In this document: positions 1 through 7,602 of the stretch, piece after piece | Position numbering within the stretch: the first letter of the stretch is position 1 | Layout: every line of letters starts with the position of its first letter | Assembly: GCA_002103105.1 (NCBI GenBank) | Contig: DAAY01000003.1 | Location: 124,001-188,000, forward strand | Direction of reading: 5' to 3' | DNA length: 64,000 nt | Source of the DNA: Candidatus Gastranaerophilales bacterium HUM_1 | GTDB lineage: Bacteria; Cyanobacteriota; Vampirovibrionia; Gastranaerophilales; Gastranaerophilaceae | Notes under the pieces: generated by a model | What the model was told of the DNA's origin: nothing | Database searches by the model: none | What the model saw: only the letters and a program-made list of their open reading frames with translations | Program-made: the position numbers and the translations under genes

Positions 1-1
1 T

Positions 2-313
2 GAGAAAAATAAAAAAGTTTATTCTATCGCTAAATCTAATTTCAAAAAATATGAAAAAGAGAATGATTTAAAGTTAATATTGGGTGATAGTTTAAAAACT
101 TGTGCAAAATTGAATAAAAAATTTAATGTTATTTATATTGATCCTCCATATTTTTCAGGAATAAATGAACAAAGTTTGGAAGTGGTTAAGAATCTTGCAT
201 GTGGTATTGTGATTATTGAGCATGCAATTGATGTTGATTTTTCTGGGTATGAAATAATTAAACAGAAAAAATATGGGGATAAATTTATAACTTTTTTGGA
301 AGTTGTAGGGTAA
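2..313 (+). CDS. rsmD: 16S rRNA (guanine-N2)-methyltransferase RsmD-like, 3' part
   Basis: The reading frame is open from the left edge, so the gene begins outside the window. Only its last 103 codons are visible. The sequence NVIYIDPPYFSG contains the DPPY motif of N6-adenine and N2-guanine methyltransferases, and the order of strands around it fits the C-terminal half of RsmD, which methylates G966 of 16S rRNA. A TTG at 80 could be read as a start, but the frame continues upstream with plausible protein sequence, so I do not treat it as one. Another small DPPY-type methyltransferase cannot be excluded because the SAM-binding N-terminus is missing. Confidence 0.7.
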   Translation, partial: EKNKKVYSIAKSNFKKYEKENDLKLILGDSLKTCAKLNKKFNVIYIDPPYFSGINEQSLEVVKNLACGIVIIEHAIDVDFSGYEIIKQKKYGDKFITFLEVVG

Positions 314-323
314 TTTTTTAATA

Positions 324-352
324 TTGACAAATTGATAAAAATAGTAAATAAT
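324..352 (+). promoter_or_regulatory. Strong sigma70-type promoter (TTGACA-N17-AATAAT)
   Basis: A perfect -35 box TTGACA lies at 324-329. It is followed by exactly 17 bases and a 5/6 -10 box AATAAT at 347-352. Transcription would begin near 359-360. No ORF follows; the next downstream element is a structured segment ending in a terminator hairpin at about 467. Confidence 0.7.
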
Positions 353-359
353 CATGGTA

Positions 360-467
360 TAGGGAGAAGTCCTAAAGAAATGGTACTTCTTTAAGACTTC
401 ACTTAGTGCCCTATGTTATTGGTTTAAATAAAGTTCTAGAATCTCGAGTTCTGGAACTTTATTTTTG
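360..467 (+). ncRNA. Candidate small structured RNA (possible antisense RNA)
   Basis: The transcript predicted from the promoter at 324-352 folds into nested helices: ATAGGG near the 5' end pairs with CCCTAT at 409-414, and inside it GAAGTC/GACTTC and AAAGAA/TTCTTT form an extended hairpin. It ends with a 15-bp hairpin (AATAAAGTTC... pairing with ...GAACTTTATT, 429-461) followed by T residues, a typical intrinsic terminator. It matches no family I recognise (not 6S, SRP RNA, tmRNA or Yfr1). The 3' half is antisense to a 31-codon ORF on the other strand. It could therefore be a type I antitoxin RNA. Confidence 0.55.
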
Positions 468-511
468 CATATTTTACATAAAACATACAAAAATAAATTA
501 AGCCAATCCAT
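416..511 (-). CDS. Putative 31-aa hydrophobic peptide (candidate type I toxin)
   Basis: On the minus strand an ATG at 511-509 is preceded by an almost perfect Shine-Dalgarno, AAGGAGGTGAT (526-516), about 7 nt away. The ORF runs 31 codons to a TAA at 416. The peptide begins MDWLNLFLYVLCKICKNK, so it has a short hydrophobic N-terminal stretch with two Cys, and ends in an acidic/leucine segment (PELEILELYLNQ). The 3' third of the ORF is made by the terminator hairpin of the opposite-strand RNA. A consensus-like promoter lies about 85 nt upstream. The gene could be a coincidence of a strong ribosome site, but promoter, SD and convergent antisense RNA together resemble loci such as txpA/ratA or bsrG/SR4. 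Confidence 0.45.
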   Translation of the reverse strand: MDWLNLFLYVLCKICKNKVPELEILELYLNQ

Positions 512-592
512 TTTAATCACCTCCTTATATCGCTTATTCCTTAGTAAAATACGTGTGCGAATTGGAAGTGTTGGCACTTACCCATTGATGTT

Positions 593-621
593 ATTTTATA
601 ATATAAGGTGATTTATGTCTA
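593..621 (-). promoter_or_regulatory. Promoter for the 31-codon ORF (TAGACA-N17-TAAAAT)
   Basis: Read on the minus strand, TAGACA (621-616) is followed by 17 bases and TAAAAT (598-593), each 5/6 to consensus. The start site would be near 586. That leaves a 5' leader of about 75 nt before the ATG at 511, which contains a small hairpin (AAGTG...CACTT). Confidence 0.5.
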
Positions 622-636
622 TATTTTTTCTTTATC

Positions 637-665
637 TAGACGAAATTATGCTTTTAACGTATAAT
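637..665 (+). promoter_or_regulatory. Promoter of waaC (TAGACG-N17-TATAAT)
   Basis: A perfect TATAAT lies at 660-665, with TAGACG (4/6) 17 bases upstream at 637-642. The predicted start near 672 is 19 nt before the preferred ATG at 691. Confidence 0.5.
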
Positions 666-690
666 TATACATATCTGAATGGGGAAGAAA

Positions 691-1737
691 ATGGAAGAAA
701 AAAAACAAAAATTATTACTTATCAAATTGTCATCACTCGGGGATGTTATTTTTAATATTCCACTTGCAAATGCGTTAAAAAATGCTGGTTATGAAATTAC
801 GTGGCTTGTTTCAGAAAAAGGAATTCAAGTTGTAGAAAATAATCCTTGCGTTGATAAAACTATTTTAGTTCCTATTAAAAAATGGAAATCTCGTGGTTTT
901 TGTTTAGAAAATTTTAAAGAATATTTGGCAATTTTAAAACAACTTCGTGATGAAAAATTTGATATTGCAATTGACTCTCAAATGATGTTGAAGAGTTTGT
1001 ATTGGCTTTTGTTTTGTGGTGCAAAAAGAAGAATTATATCAAAAGAAGGTAGAGAATTATCTGTTCTTGGTGGTAATGAATGGATTGATAATATTTCTTA
1101 CGCTCCAGATTCTCCAATTGTTCTGAATTATCTTAGATATGCTGAACATTTAGGGATAAAGGTTGATAATATCCAAGTTTCTCTTCCTCCATCAACACCT
1201 CAAACAGTTGAAAAAATTGACAAGCTTTTATCTAACTTTGATGCAACTAAACCGTTGGTAGTTATTGCTCCTGCAACAACTTGGGTTAATAAACATTGGA
1301 ATAAAGATAATTGGAAAAAGGTTGTTGAAAATATTGCAGAAAAGTGTAATGTAGTTTTCACTGGTGGACCTTGTGACAATGATTTAATTGAGTATATCAG
1401 TGGTGGAAAATATTTGAATTTGGCTGGAAAAACTGATATTTCAGAATTGATTGAATTATTTTCTCGTGCAAATTTAGTTATGGCTCCAGATAGTGGGAGT
1501 GCTCATTTAGCTTGGGCTACTGGCAAACCAGCTGTTATTACTATTTTTACTTGCACCCCTAAAGATGTTTTAGCTCCGTTTGGAAGCCCTAACAAGTATG
1601 TAGCTCTTGGTGGTTCGGGGTTGCCATGTGAACCGTGTTTTAAGAGAAAATGCCACTTGAGAAAAAATTTAAACGCTTGTACAAATTTCCCAAATCCAAA
1701 AGATGTAATTGATGTTATTAATACCTTGATATTTTAA
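691..1737 (+). CDS. waaC: Lipopolysaccharide heptosyltransferase I-like (GT9)
   Basis: A glycosyltransferase family 9 enzyme that would add the first heptose to the Kdo-lipid A core at the inner membrane. The N-terminus LLLIKLSSLGDVIFNIPLA is the signature of the family (SLGD for acceptor binding). The second Rossmann half carries VIAPATTW at about residue 185 and MAPDSGSAHLAWATGKP, the donor-binding motif. The C-terminus has a Cys cluster (CEPCFKRKC). I chose ATG 691 over the in-frame ATG 679 because GGGGAAG lies just before it. The protein implies heptose-containing LPS. The exact heptose position (WaaC or WaaF) is less certain than the family. Confidence 0.85.
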   Translation: MEEKKQKLLLIKLSSLGDVIFNIPLANALKNAGYEITWLVSEKGIQVVENNPCVDKTILVPIKKWKSRGFCLENFKEYLAILKQLRDEKFDIAIDSQMMLKSLYWLLFCGAKRRIISKEGRELSVLGGNEWIDNISYAPDSPIVLNYLRYAEHLGIKVDNIQVSLPPSTPQTVEKIDKLLSNFDATKPLVVIAPATTWVNKHWNKDNWKKVVENIAEKCNVVFTGGPCDNDLIEYISGGKYLNLAGKTDISELIELFSRANLVMAPDSGSAHLAWATGKPAVITIFTCTPKDVLAPFGSPNKYVALGGSGLPCEPCFKRKCHLRKNLNACTNFPNPKDVIDVINTLIF

Positions 1738-1754
1738 TTAAAAAGTGTTATAAT
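1726..1754 (+). promoter_or_regulatory. Promoter of the GGDEF gene (TTGATA-N17-TATAAT)
   Basis: TTGATA at 1726-1731 (5/6) and a perfect TATAAT at 1749-1754 are separated by exactly 17 bases. The -35 box overlaps the last codons of waaC, so the GGDEF gene has its own promoter. The resulting leader is about 28 nt and contains the SD GAAGGAATC. Confidence 0.65.
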
Positions 1755-1788
1755 TGGTAGTTAGATTATCATATATTGAAGGAATCTG

Positions 1789-3696
1789 ATGGGTTTATTT
1801 GATAAATTTAAAGAAGTTACAAAAAAGGTTTCCGAAGTTGAGAATAACATTTATCACGAAAAGCGTGATTACCTTGAGATATATGAACGCAATCTCGAAT
1901 TAGAAAAAGAAATTGCGGAAAGAACCGAGGAGCTTGATGACGCAAATCGTAGAATGTTCACTTTGCAACACATTTGGGAAATGATGAATTCATCTACTCC
2001 GCTCGAAAATGTTATGGAAGCCATTGTTAATAGTACCCAAGGTGAACTTGGTTATATGCATTGTGCTATTATTCATAAATGTGTTGATGAAGATGGTGAA
2101 TATTTACAAATTTTAGCTCAATCTAATGATGGTCTGATTGATAGGTTGAATAATATTATTGGTTCTCCTGGAATTCAAACAAGAAAATTAAATTATGACG
2201 GAGAGAGTGTTTTTGCTGATTCTATGAGGCAAAGAAAAATTATCCAAACAAGATCTATTGATTTGGCTTTAAAATCTGTTTTGCCAGATTTGGATGCGGA
2301 AACTGTTAAAAAAGTTATTTCAAATCAACCTGTAAAATCTGTTATTATAATTCCTTTAATTACGCAAAATAAAGAGTTTGGTTGGTTCTGTGTATTTTCT
2401 GCTAGAGAAGAACTTGCAGGTACAGAAATGGACTTTTTGGGGCTATTCGCAAAACAAATAGAAATGGCTATAACTATTGCTGATTTGTTCCAAGCTGTAC
2501 GTGATCAAGCTGTAACTGATGCCTTGACTGGGTTATACAATCGACGATATTTTGAAGAAGCTTTGGAAAAAGAAGTTCAACGTGCAAAACGTCAACAACA
2601 ACCATTTTCTATTATTGGAATAGATTTAGACTTTTTGAAAAAAATTAATGATACGCACGGACATTTTTATGGTGATTTAGCGATTAAAACAATTGCAGAT
2701 GTCTTGAAAGCAAATGCTCGTTCTGTCGATGTTCCAGCCCGTATTGGTGGAGAAGAATTTGATGTATTGCTCCCTGGAATTTCATCCGATGGTGCAATGA
2801 TTGCGGCAGAGAGAATTCGTAGTGCAATTGAAAAAACTGAAATTGATACAATTGGTCATATAACTGGTAGTTTAGGGGTTGCTACATATTTTGAACATAC
2901 TGATAATGTGGAAGAACTTTTAGAACTTACTGACCAAGCTATGTACACTTCTAAACGTGAAGGGCGTAATAGAGTTACCCTTGCAAAACCTATTTCGGAA
3001 ACTTCTTGGCAAGAAATTGCTGTTAATACATTTGTTGATATTCTGTCTAAAAATAGAATTCCAATGGCAAAACATCTTTCTAAAGAGTTATGCTTGAAAC
3101 TTCAAGCCCCTGCGAATAAGGATGAAATGACAAATGAATCTTTATATACAGTAGCTGATGTTTTGACAAAATTATATAACCCAATGCACTCTTCTGGAGT
3201 TATTAAAAATAAAGTCTTGATGGCTGCAAGTTTAGCAAAAAGATTTGATTTGCCAAAAGAAGAAATTGATAATTTGAAAGTTGCAGTTCTGCTTTATGAT
3301 ATTGGAAATTTGATGCTTCCACAAGATATATTACAAAAAGCTACTCCTCTGACAGATGAAGAACGAGATAAGATTAAAAATCATCCGATAATTGCGGCAA
3401 GAGAGATTTTGAAACCTATTTCTTATATTCAAGATGTGTTACCGATAATTGAACATCACCACGAAAATTGGGATGGTTCTGGCTATCCAAATAAAATGTC
3501 TAAAGATGAAATACCGTTAACCTCACAAATTATTTTGATTATTGACGAATATTTTGCCTTAATTGAGCCTCGTCCGTATAGAGCTAAGTTATCTTCTCGT
3601 GATGCTTTGGAAATTATTAAATCAGATGCTGGCAAAAAATGGAATAACACTCTTGTAAAAGAATTTATTTCATTGATTGAGCATGATATAGTTTAG
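1789..3696 (+). CDS. GAF-GGDEF diguanylate cyclase with C-terminal HD-GYP-like domain
   Basis: A soluble 635-aa signalling protein. Residues 1-60 look like a coiled coil; about 65-230 form a GAF-like sensor. The GGDEF domain spans about 240-395, with the metal-binding D279 in IGIDLDF, the active-site GGEEF at 320-324 and an RxxD inhibitory site (RSVD, 311-314) exactly five residues before it. It should therefore make c-di-GMP and be product-inhibited. Residues about 455-635 form an HD-GYP-like domain that keeps H467, H532, HHHE (556-559) and DGSGYP (562-567). The catalytic HD pair is YD (503-504), and the following Lys is Asn (LYDIGNL). The phosphodiesterase half is probably weak or regulatory. 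The gene has its own promoter; thiL follows after 5 nt. Confidence 0.9.
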   Translation: MGLFDKFKEVTKKVSEVENNIYHEKRDYLEIYERNLELEKEIAERTEELDDANRRMFTLQHIWEMMNSSTPLENVMEAIVNSTQGELGYMHCAIIHKCVDEDGEYLQILAQSNDGLIDRLNNIIGSPGIQTRKLNYDGESVFADSMRQRKIIQTRSIDLALKSVLPDLDAETVKKVISNQPVKSVIIIPLITQNKEFGWFCVFSAREELAGTEMDFLGLFAKQIEMAITIADLFQAVRDQAVTDALTGLYNRRYFEEALEKEVQRAKRQQQPFSIIGIDLDFLKKINDTHGHFYGDLAIKTIADVLKANARSVDVPARIGGEEFDVLLPGISSDGAMIAAERIRSAIEKTEIDTIGHITGSLGVATYFEHTDNVEELLELTDQAMYTSKREGRNRVTLAKPISETSWQEIAVNTFVDILSKNRIPMAKHLSKELCLKLQAPANKDEMTNESLYTVADVLTKLYNPMHSSGVIKNKVLMAASLAKRFDLPKEEIDNLKVAVLLYDIGNLMLPQDILQKATPLTDEERDKIKNHPIIAAREILKPISYIQDVLPIIEHHHENWDGSGYPNKMSKDEIPLTSQIILIIDEYFALIEPRPYRAKLSSRDALEIIKSDAGKKWNNTLVKEFISLIEHDIV

Positions 3697-3701
3697 TTGC
3701 G

Positions 3702-4610
3702 ATGAAGGAAAAAGAGTTTATAACGATTATAAAAAATACACTAAATTCTCCATATATTGGGGATGATTGTGCGTATTTAAAGGATTTGGGGATTGTTGTA
3801 ACTCAAGATAGCCTTGTTGAAGATATTCATTTTTCAACGAAATTTATCTCTGCGTTTGATTTAGGATTTAAGGCTGTAATGGTTAATGTTTCGGATGTGG
3901 TAGCGAGTGGTGCTGAGCCAAAATATTTGACTGTTTCGTTGTCTTTGCCATCAAATGTAAAAGAAGATTTTGTGGAAGAGTTTTATAATGGTTGTAAAAA
4001 AGCTTGTGGTAATGATGTTCAGATTGTTGGTGGGGATATTACAGGCTCTGAAAAAATATACATTTCAATTTGTGCAATTGGAAAAACTTTAGGGCGAAAT
4101 ATTTCTTCTCGCAAAAATGCTAAAATAGGTCAAAAGGTTATTGTTTCTGGAATTCATGGTTCGAGTTCTGCTGGTTTGAAATTGTTGTTGGAATGTAAAA
4201 ATTCTCCAGAAAAGTTTATTAAATCTCATATTAATCCTGTTGCTCAAGTTGAATTTGGAAAAAATATTTCAACTACTGTCAAAGAACCTTACGCAATGAT
4301 GGATACATCTGATGGTTTGATGGATGGATTATCCACGATTGCTAATGAAAGTGGTGTTTTATTAGATGTTGATTTTGATAAAATCCCGTATGACAAGGAT
4401 ATTGAACAATTTGAAAATTGGCAAGATTTGGTTTTATTTGGGGGAGAAGATTATCAAATTCTTGCGACTGTTCCTCAAAATTTTCAAGGCGGATTTGAGA
4501 TTGGTGTAGTTAAAGAAGGTTTAGGTGTTAATCTTAAATTAAGAGATAAGATTACGCATTATTCAAAACAAGATGTTGAAGAAAAGGTTTTTAACCATTT
4601 TAAAGATTAA
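3702..4610 (+). CDS. thiL: Thiamine-monophosphate kinase
   Basis: ThiL phosphorylates thiamine monophosphate to thiamine pyrophosphate with ATP. The family motifs are in order: GDDCAYL near residue 20, QDSLVEDIHF near 35, VNVSDVVASGAEP near 62, GGDITGS near 108, MDTSDGLMDGL near 200 and LFGGEDYQIL near 245. Length (302 aa) is a little short of the usual 310-330. It starts 5 nt after the GGDEF stop with no clear SD, so it is probably translationally coupled. ispD follows 15 nt downstream. Confidence 0.93.
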   Translation: MKEKEFITIIKNTLNSPYIGDDCAYLKDLGIVVTQDSLVEDIHFSTKFISAFDLGFKAVMVNVSDVVASGAEPKYLTVSLSLPSNVKEDFVEEFYNGCKKACGNDVQIVGGDITGSEKIYISICAIGKTLGRNISSRKNAKIGQKVIVSGIHGSSSAGLKLLLECKNSPEKFIKSHINPVAQVEFGKNISTTVKEPYAMMDTSDGLMDGLSTIANESGVLLDVDFDKIPYDKDIEQFENWQDLVLFGGEDYQILATVPQNFQGGFEIGVVKEGLGVNLKLRDKITHYSKQDVEEKVFNHFKD

Positions 4611-4625
4611 TATAAGGAGAATTAT

Positions 4626-5294
4626 ATGAAATATACTGCAATAATAACCGCAGGTGGTACATCTTCAAGGTTTGGTGGAACAACAAATAAATTACTTGAA
4701 AAAATTCATGGAAAGGAAATTCTTAAATATACAGTAGAAGCATTTTTACAAGCGAATATTGACGAGGTTATTATTAGTACGAACCCTGCAATTATTGATG
4801 TTGTAGCTGACATGTTTCAGAGTTTTTCTAATATCAAGGTTGTTGAGGGGGGTGCAACTCGCCAAGAGTCTGTCCGAAAAGGATTAGAAGCCACTGATTG
4901 TGATTATGTTTTAATCCATGATGGAGCTAGACCTATGATTAATCCTGAAATAATTAAAAAACTTATGGTTGATGTTGTTGAAAAAAGAGCTATTTCTGTT
5001 ATGACTAAAACCGTTGATACAATAAAAGAAGTTGATGAGTATGGGCTGATAATAAAAACAATAGACCGTTCTAAACTCTATAATACTCAAACCCCACAAG
5101 CTTTTGAATACAAAATAATTAAATCTGCTCACGAAACATTAAAAGATGAATCTTATACGGATGATGCTGGCATGCTTGAATATCTTGGTTACGATGTGTT
5201 TATTCAGGAAGGGGATTATCGCAATATTAAGGTTACGACAAAATCAGATTTAGCCTTGGCTTCAATTTATTTACAAGAGATGGAGCGAATTTAG
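4626..5294 (+). CDS. ispD: 2-C-methyl-D-erythritol 4-phosphate cytidylyltransferase
   Basis: IspD transfers CMP from CTP to methylerythritol phosphate, the third step of the MEP isoprenoid pathway. The nucleotide-binding loop IITAGGTSSRFGG (residues 6-18), VLIHDGARP (about 98-106) and TQTPQAF (about 157-163) are family motifs. Length of 222 aa is typical. SD ATAAGGAG lies 8 nt before the ATG. It is the last gene of the waaC-thiL-ispD stretch and is closed by the terminator at 5320-5351. It fits with the polyprenyl synthase elsewhere in the window, which would use the MEP products. Confidence 0.95.
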   Translation: MKYTAIITAGGTSSRFGGTTNKLLEKIHGKEILKYTVEAFLQANIDEVIISTNPAIIDVVADMFQSFSNIKVVEGGATRQESVRKGLEATDCDYVLIHDGARPMINPEIIKKLMVDVVEKRAISVMTKTVDTIKEVDEYGLIIKTIDRSKLYNTQTPQAFEYKIIKSAHETLKDESYTDDAGMLEYLGYDVFIQEGDYRNIKVTTKSDLALASIYLQEMERI

Positions 5295-5319
5295 GTTAGA
5301 TGAAATTTTATAATAAAAC

Positions 5320-5351
5320 AAAACACCCACTTCATACGAGGTGGGTGTTTT
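5320..5351. terminator. Bidirectional terminator between ispD and fba
   Basis: An 11-bp perfect stem, AAAACACCCAC (5320-5330) against GTGGGTGTTTT (5341-5351), has a 10-nt loop. A-rich and T-rich flanks let it serve both convergent genes. Confidence 0.85.
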
Positions 5352-5384
5352 GCAACTTTGTTAGAGTTTTGTATTTTCAAACAA

Positions 5385-6344
5385 TTAGTCTTGAGCGTGA
5401 CCAGCTGTTCCTAATACATCTCTCATTTTGTGCATAACCATTTCTTTAACAGCAGTTCTTCCTGGTCCCATGTATTCTCTTGGGTCGAATTTTTCAGGGT
5501 GTTCAATGAAGAATTCTCTGATTGTAGAAGTCATTGCAAGTCTTAAATCTGTATCGATGTTAATTTTTGCAACACCGTGTTTAGAAGCGAAGTTAAGCAT
5601 ATCTTCTGGAACACCTTGTGCATCTGGTAAGTTACCACCGAATTTGTTACATTTAGCAACGAATTCTTTTGGAACTGAAGATGAACCGTGTAATACTAAT
5701 GGATAATCATATCCAACTGCTTCGTTAACAGCTTTTTTGATTTCAGCTAATCTTTCGAAGTCTAATTTAGCTTCGCCTTTGAATTTGTAAGCACCGTGTG
5801 AAGTACCAATAGCAACAGCTAATGAATCACAACCAGTTTCTTTAACAAATCTAGCAGCTTCTGCTGGGTCTGTGTATGTTGAATCTTTAGCGTGAACTTT
5901 AACGTCATCTTCAACACCCGCTAATTTACCTAATTCAGCTTCTACTGAAACGCCGTGAGCGTGAGCATATTCAACAACTTTTTTAGTTAAAGCAATGTTT
6001 TCTTCTAATGGGAATCTTGAACCATCAATCATAACTGATGAGAAACCGCCATCGATACATGCTTTACAAATATCAAAATCAGCACCGTGATCTAAGTGCA
6101 ATGCGATAGGAACCGTTGTAGTAGCTAATGCAGCTTCAACCAATTTGATTAGGTAAGTTTGGTTAGCATATTTTCTAGCACCAGCTGAAACTTGCAAGAT
6201 AATTGGAGATTGTGTTTCTTCAGCAGCTTCTGCAATACCTTGTAAGATTTCCATGTTGTTAACGTTGTAAGCACCAATAGCATATTTACCAGCTAGGGCT
6301 TTTTCGAACATTTCTTTTGTTCCAACTAATTTTCTTTCACTCAT
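5385..6344 (-). CDS. fba: Class II fructose-bisphosphate aldolase
   Basis: A zinc-dependent aldolase that interconverts fructose 1,6-bisphosphate with dihydroxyacetone phosphate and glyceraldehyde 3-phosphate. LHLDHGAD (D85, H86) carries the catalytic Asp and a zinc ligand. EAELGKLAG, GTSHGAYKFKG, LHGSSSVP and INIDTDLR supply the other zinc, Na+ and phosphate contacts. I start at the ATG at 6344 because AAGGAGAA precedes it. An in-frame extension of 25 codons to 6419 has no ribosome site and an un-aldolase-like sequence. Length of 319 aa fits the family. It appears monocistronic. Confidence 0.95.
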   Translation of the reverse strand: MSERKLVGTKEMFEKALAGKYAIGAYNVNNMEILQGIAEAAEETQSPIILQVSAGARKYANQTYLIKLVEAALATTTVPIALHLDHGADFDICKACIDGGFSSVMIDGSRFPLEENIALTKKVVEYAHAHGVSVEAELGKLAGVEDDVKVHAKDSTYTDPAEAARFVKETGCDSLAVAIGTSHGAYKFKGEAKLDFERLAEIKKAVNEAVGYDYPLVLHGSSSVPKEFVAKCNKFGGNLPDAQGVPEDMLNFASKHGVAKINIDTDLRLAMTSTIREFFIEHPEKFDPREYMGPGRTAVKEMVMHKMRDVLGTAGHAQD

Positions 6345-6452
6345 TTTGAGTTCTCCTTCTCTTACTGTATAAAAATTACACACATCCATTTTATAACAAA
6401 AAAAACTATATTCAAGCATATACAGTTGGGTATAAAGTATTTTTTCAAAAAT

Positions 6453-6482
6453 AAAAAGCTCTCAATTTTGTGAGAGCTTTTT
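6453..6482 (-). terminator. Terminator downstream of rpoD
   Basis: A perfect 12-bp stem, AAAAAGCTCTCA (6453-6464) with TGAGAGCTTTTT (6471-6482), has a 6-nt loop. It lies 22 nt past the rpoD stop, with a U-rich run on the minus strand. Confidence 0.85.
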
Positions 6483-6504
6483 ACCAATTTTATAATCTAT
6501 TTGA

Positions 6505-7602
6505 TTACTCAACGTATTCTTCTAAACGTTTTTTACGGTTAGGGTGACGAAGTTTTCTCAAAGCTTTAGCTTCAATTTGTCTAATACGTTCACGAGTAAC
6601 GCCAAATAATTGACCAACTTCTTCTAAAGTTCTTTGACGTCCATCATCCATACCGAAACGTAATCTCAATACATCACGTTCTCTTGGAGATAGTGTACAT
6701 AGAACTTCTGCTAAGTCTTCTTTCAACAATTCTGAAGCAACCATTTTAACTGGGGCATCAGCTTCTTTATCTTCAATAAAATCACCTAAACGAGAATCTT
6801 CTTCTTTACCAATTGGAGTTTCCAATGATAATGGTTCTTGAGCGATTTTAATAATTTCACGAAGTTTTGAAATAGATACGTTCATTTCTGCTGCTAATTC
6901 ATCTTCGGTTGGTTTTCTTGATAAGTCTTGGGCAAGTTTTCTTGTAACTTTTTTCAACTTGTTGATAGTTTCAACCATATGAACAGGAATTCTAATTGTT
7001 CTTGCTTGGTCTGCAATTGCACGAGTAATTGCTTGTCTAATCCACCAAGTTGCATAAGTTGAGAATTTGAAACCTCTTTCGTGGTCGAATTTTTCAGCAG
7101 CTCTGATTAAACCTAAGTTTCCTTCTTGGATTAGGTCTAAAAATAACATTCCACGTCCAACGTATTTTTTAGCGATACTTACAACCAAACGTAAGTTTGC
7201 TTGAACTAATTTTCTTTTTGCGATAGCTCCAGGTGTTCCACCTTCTAATATTTTTCTTGCTAGTTCAATTTCTTCGTTTGCAGATAATAATTTAATTCTA
7301 CCAATTTCTCTTAGATATAATCTTACTGGGTCATCAATCGCAACATTTTTTGGAACTTCTAAGTCGTTTGGATCAGCTTCATCTGATGAATGCATCATAT
7401 AAATATCATCATTTGACATTTTGTCGCCCATCTTTGAAGTTACAATATCTTCGATATTATCAGTTGAAATATCAACGTTCATGTAATTAATATCATCATG
7501 GCGTTCACCAATAACCGTTTCCTCATTAATGTTTTCTAAATCTAGTGATTCATCTTCCATAACACTGATTACTGAGGAACCTGATTGTCTTTTTTTTGTC
7601 AT
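6505..7602 (-). CDS. rpoD: Primary RNA polymerase sigma factor (sigma70)
   Basis: The housekeeping sigma factor, 365 aa. Region 1.2 begins at DDPVRLYLREIGRI (about 90). Region 2 contains GNLGLIRAAEKFD and KFSTYATWWIRQAITRAI, which melts and recognises the -10 box. Region 3 follows. Region 4 ends with VTRERIRQIEAKALRKLR, the -35-binding helix-turn-helix. The N-terminal 85 residues are acidic and short. ATG overlaps the dnaG stop (TAATG), and the SD CGGAGAA is inside dnaG. This is the classic dnaG-rpoD operon. The consensus -35 and -10 boxes seen in the window match its conserved regions. Confidence 0.97.
   Translation of the reverse strand: MTKKRQSGSSVISVMEDESLDLENINEETVIGERHDDINYMNVDISTDNIEDIVTSKMGDKMSNDDIYMMHSSDEADPNDLEVPKNVAIDDPVRLYLREIGRIKLLSANEEIELARKILEGGTPGAIAKRKLVQANLRLVVSIAKKYVGRGMLFLDLIQEGNLGLIRAAEKFDHERGFKFSTYATWWIRQAITRAIADQARTIRIPVHMVETINKLKKVTRKLAQDLSRKPTEDELAAEMNVSISKLREIIKIAQEPLSLETPIGKEEDSRLGDFIEDKEADAPVKMVASELLKEDLAEVLCTLSPRERDVLRLRFGMDDGRQRTLEEVGQLFGVTRERIRQIEAKALRKLRHPNRKKRLEEYVE

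Noticed and set aside
429..461. The palindrome as an insertion-sequence end or attachment site
   Set aside because: It is followed by a T run and preceded by a promoter, which fits a terminator better; no duplication flanks it.
6345..6419. 25-codon extension of fba
   Set aside because: The ATG at 6344 has AAGGAGAA directly upstream, and the extension is not aldolase-like.
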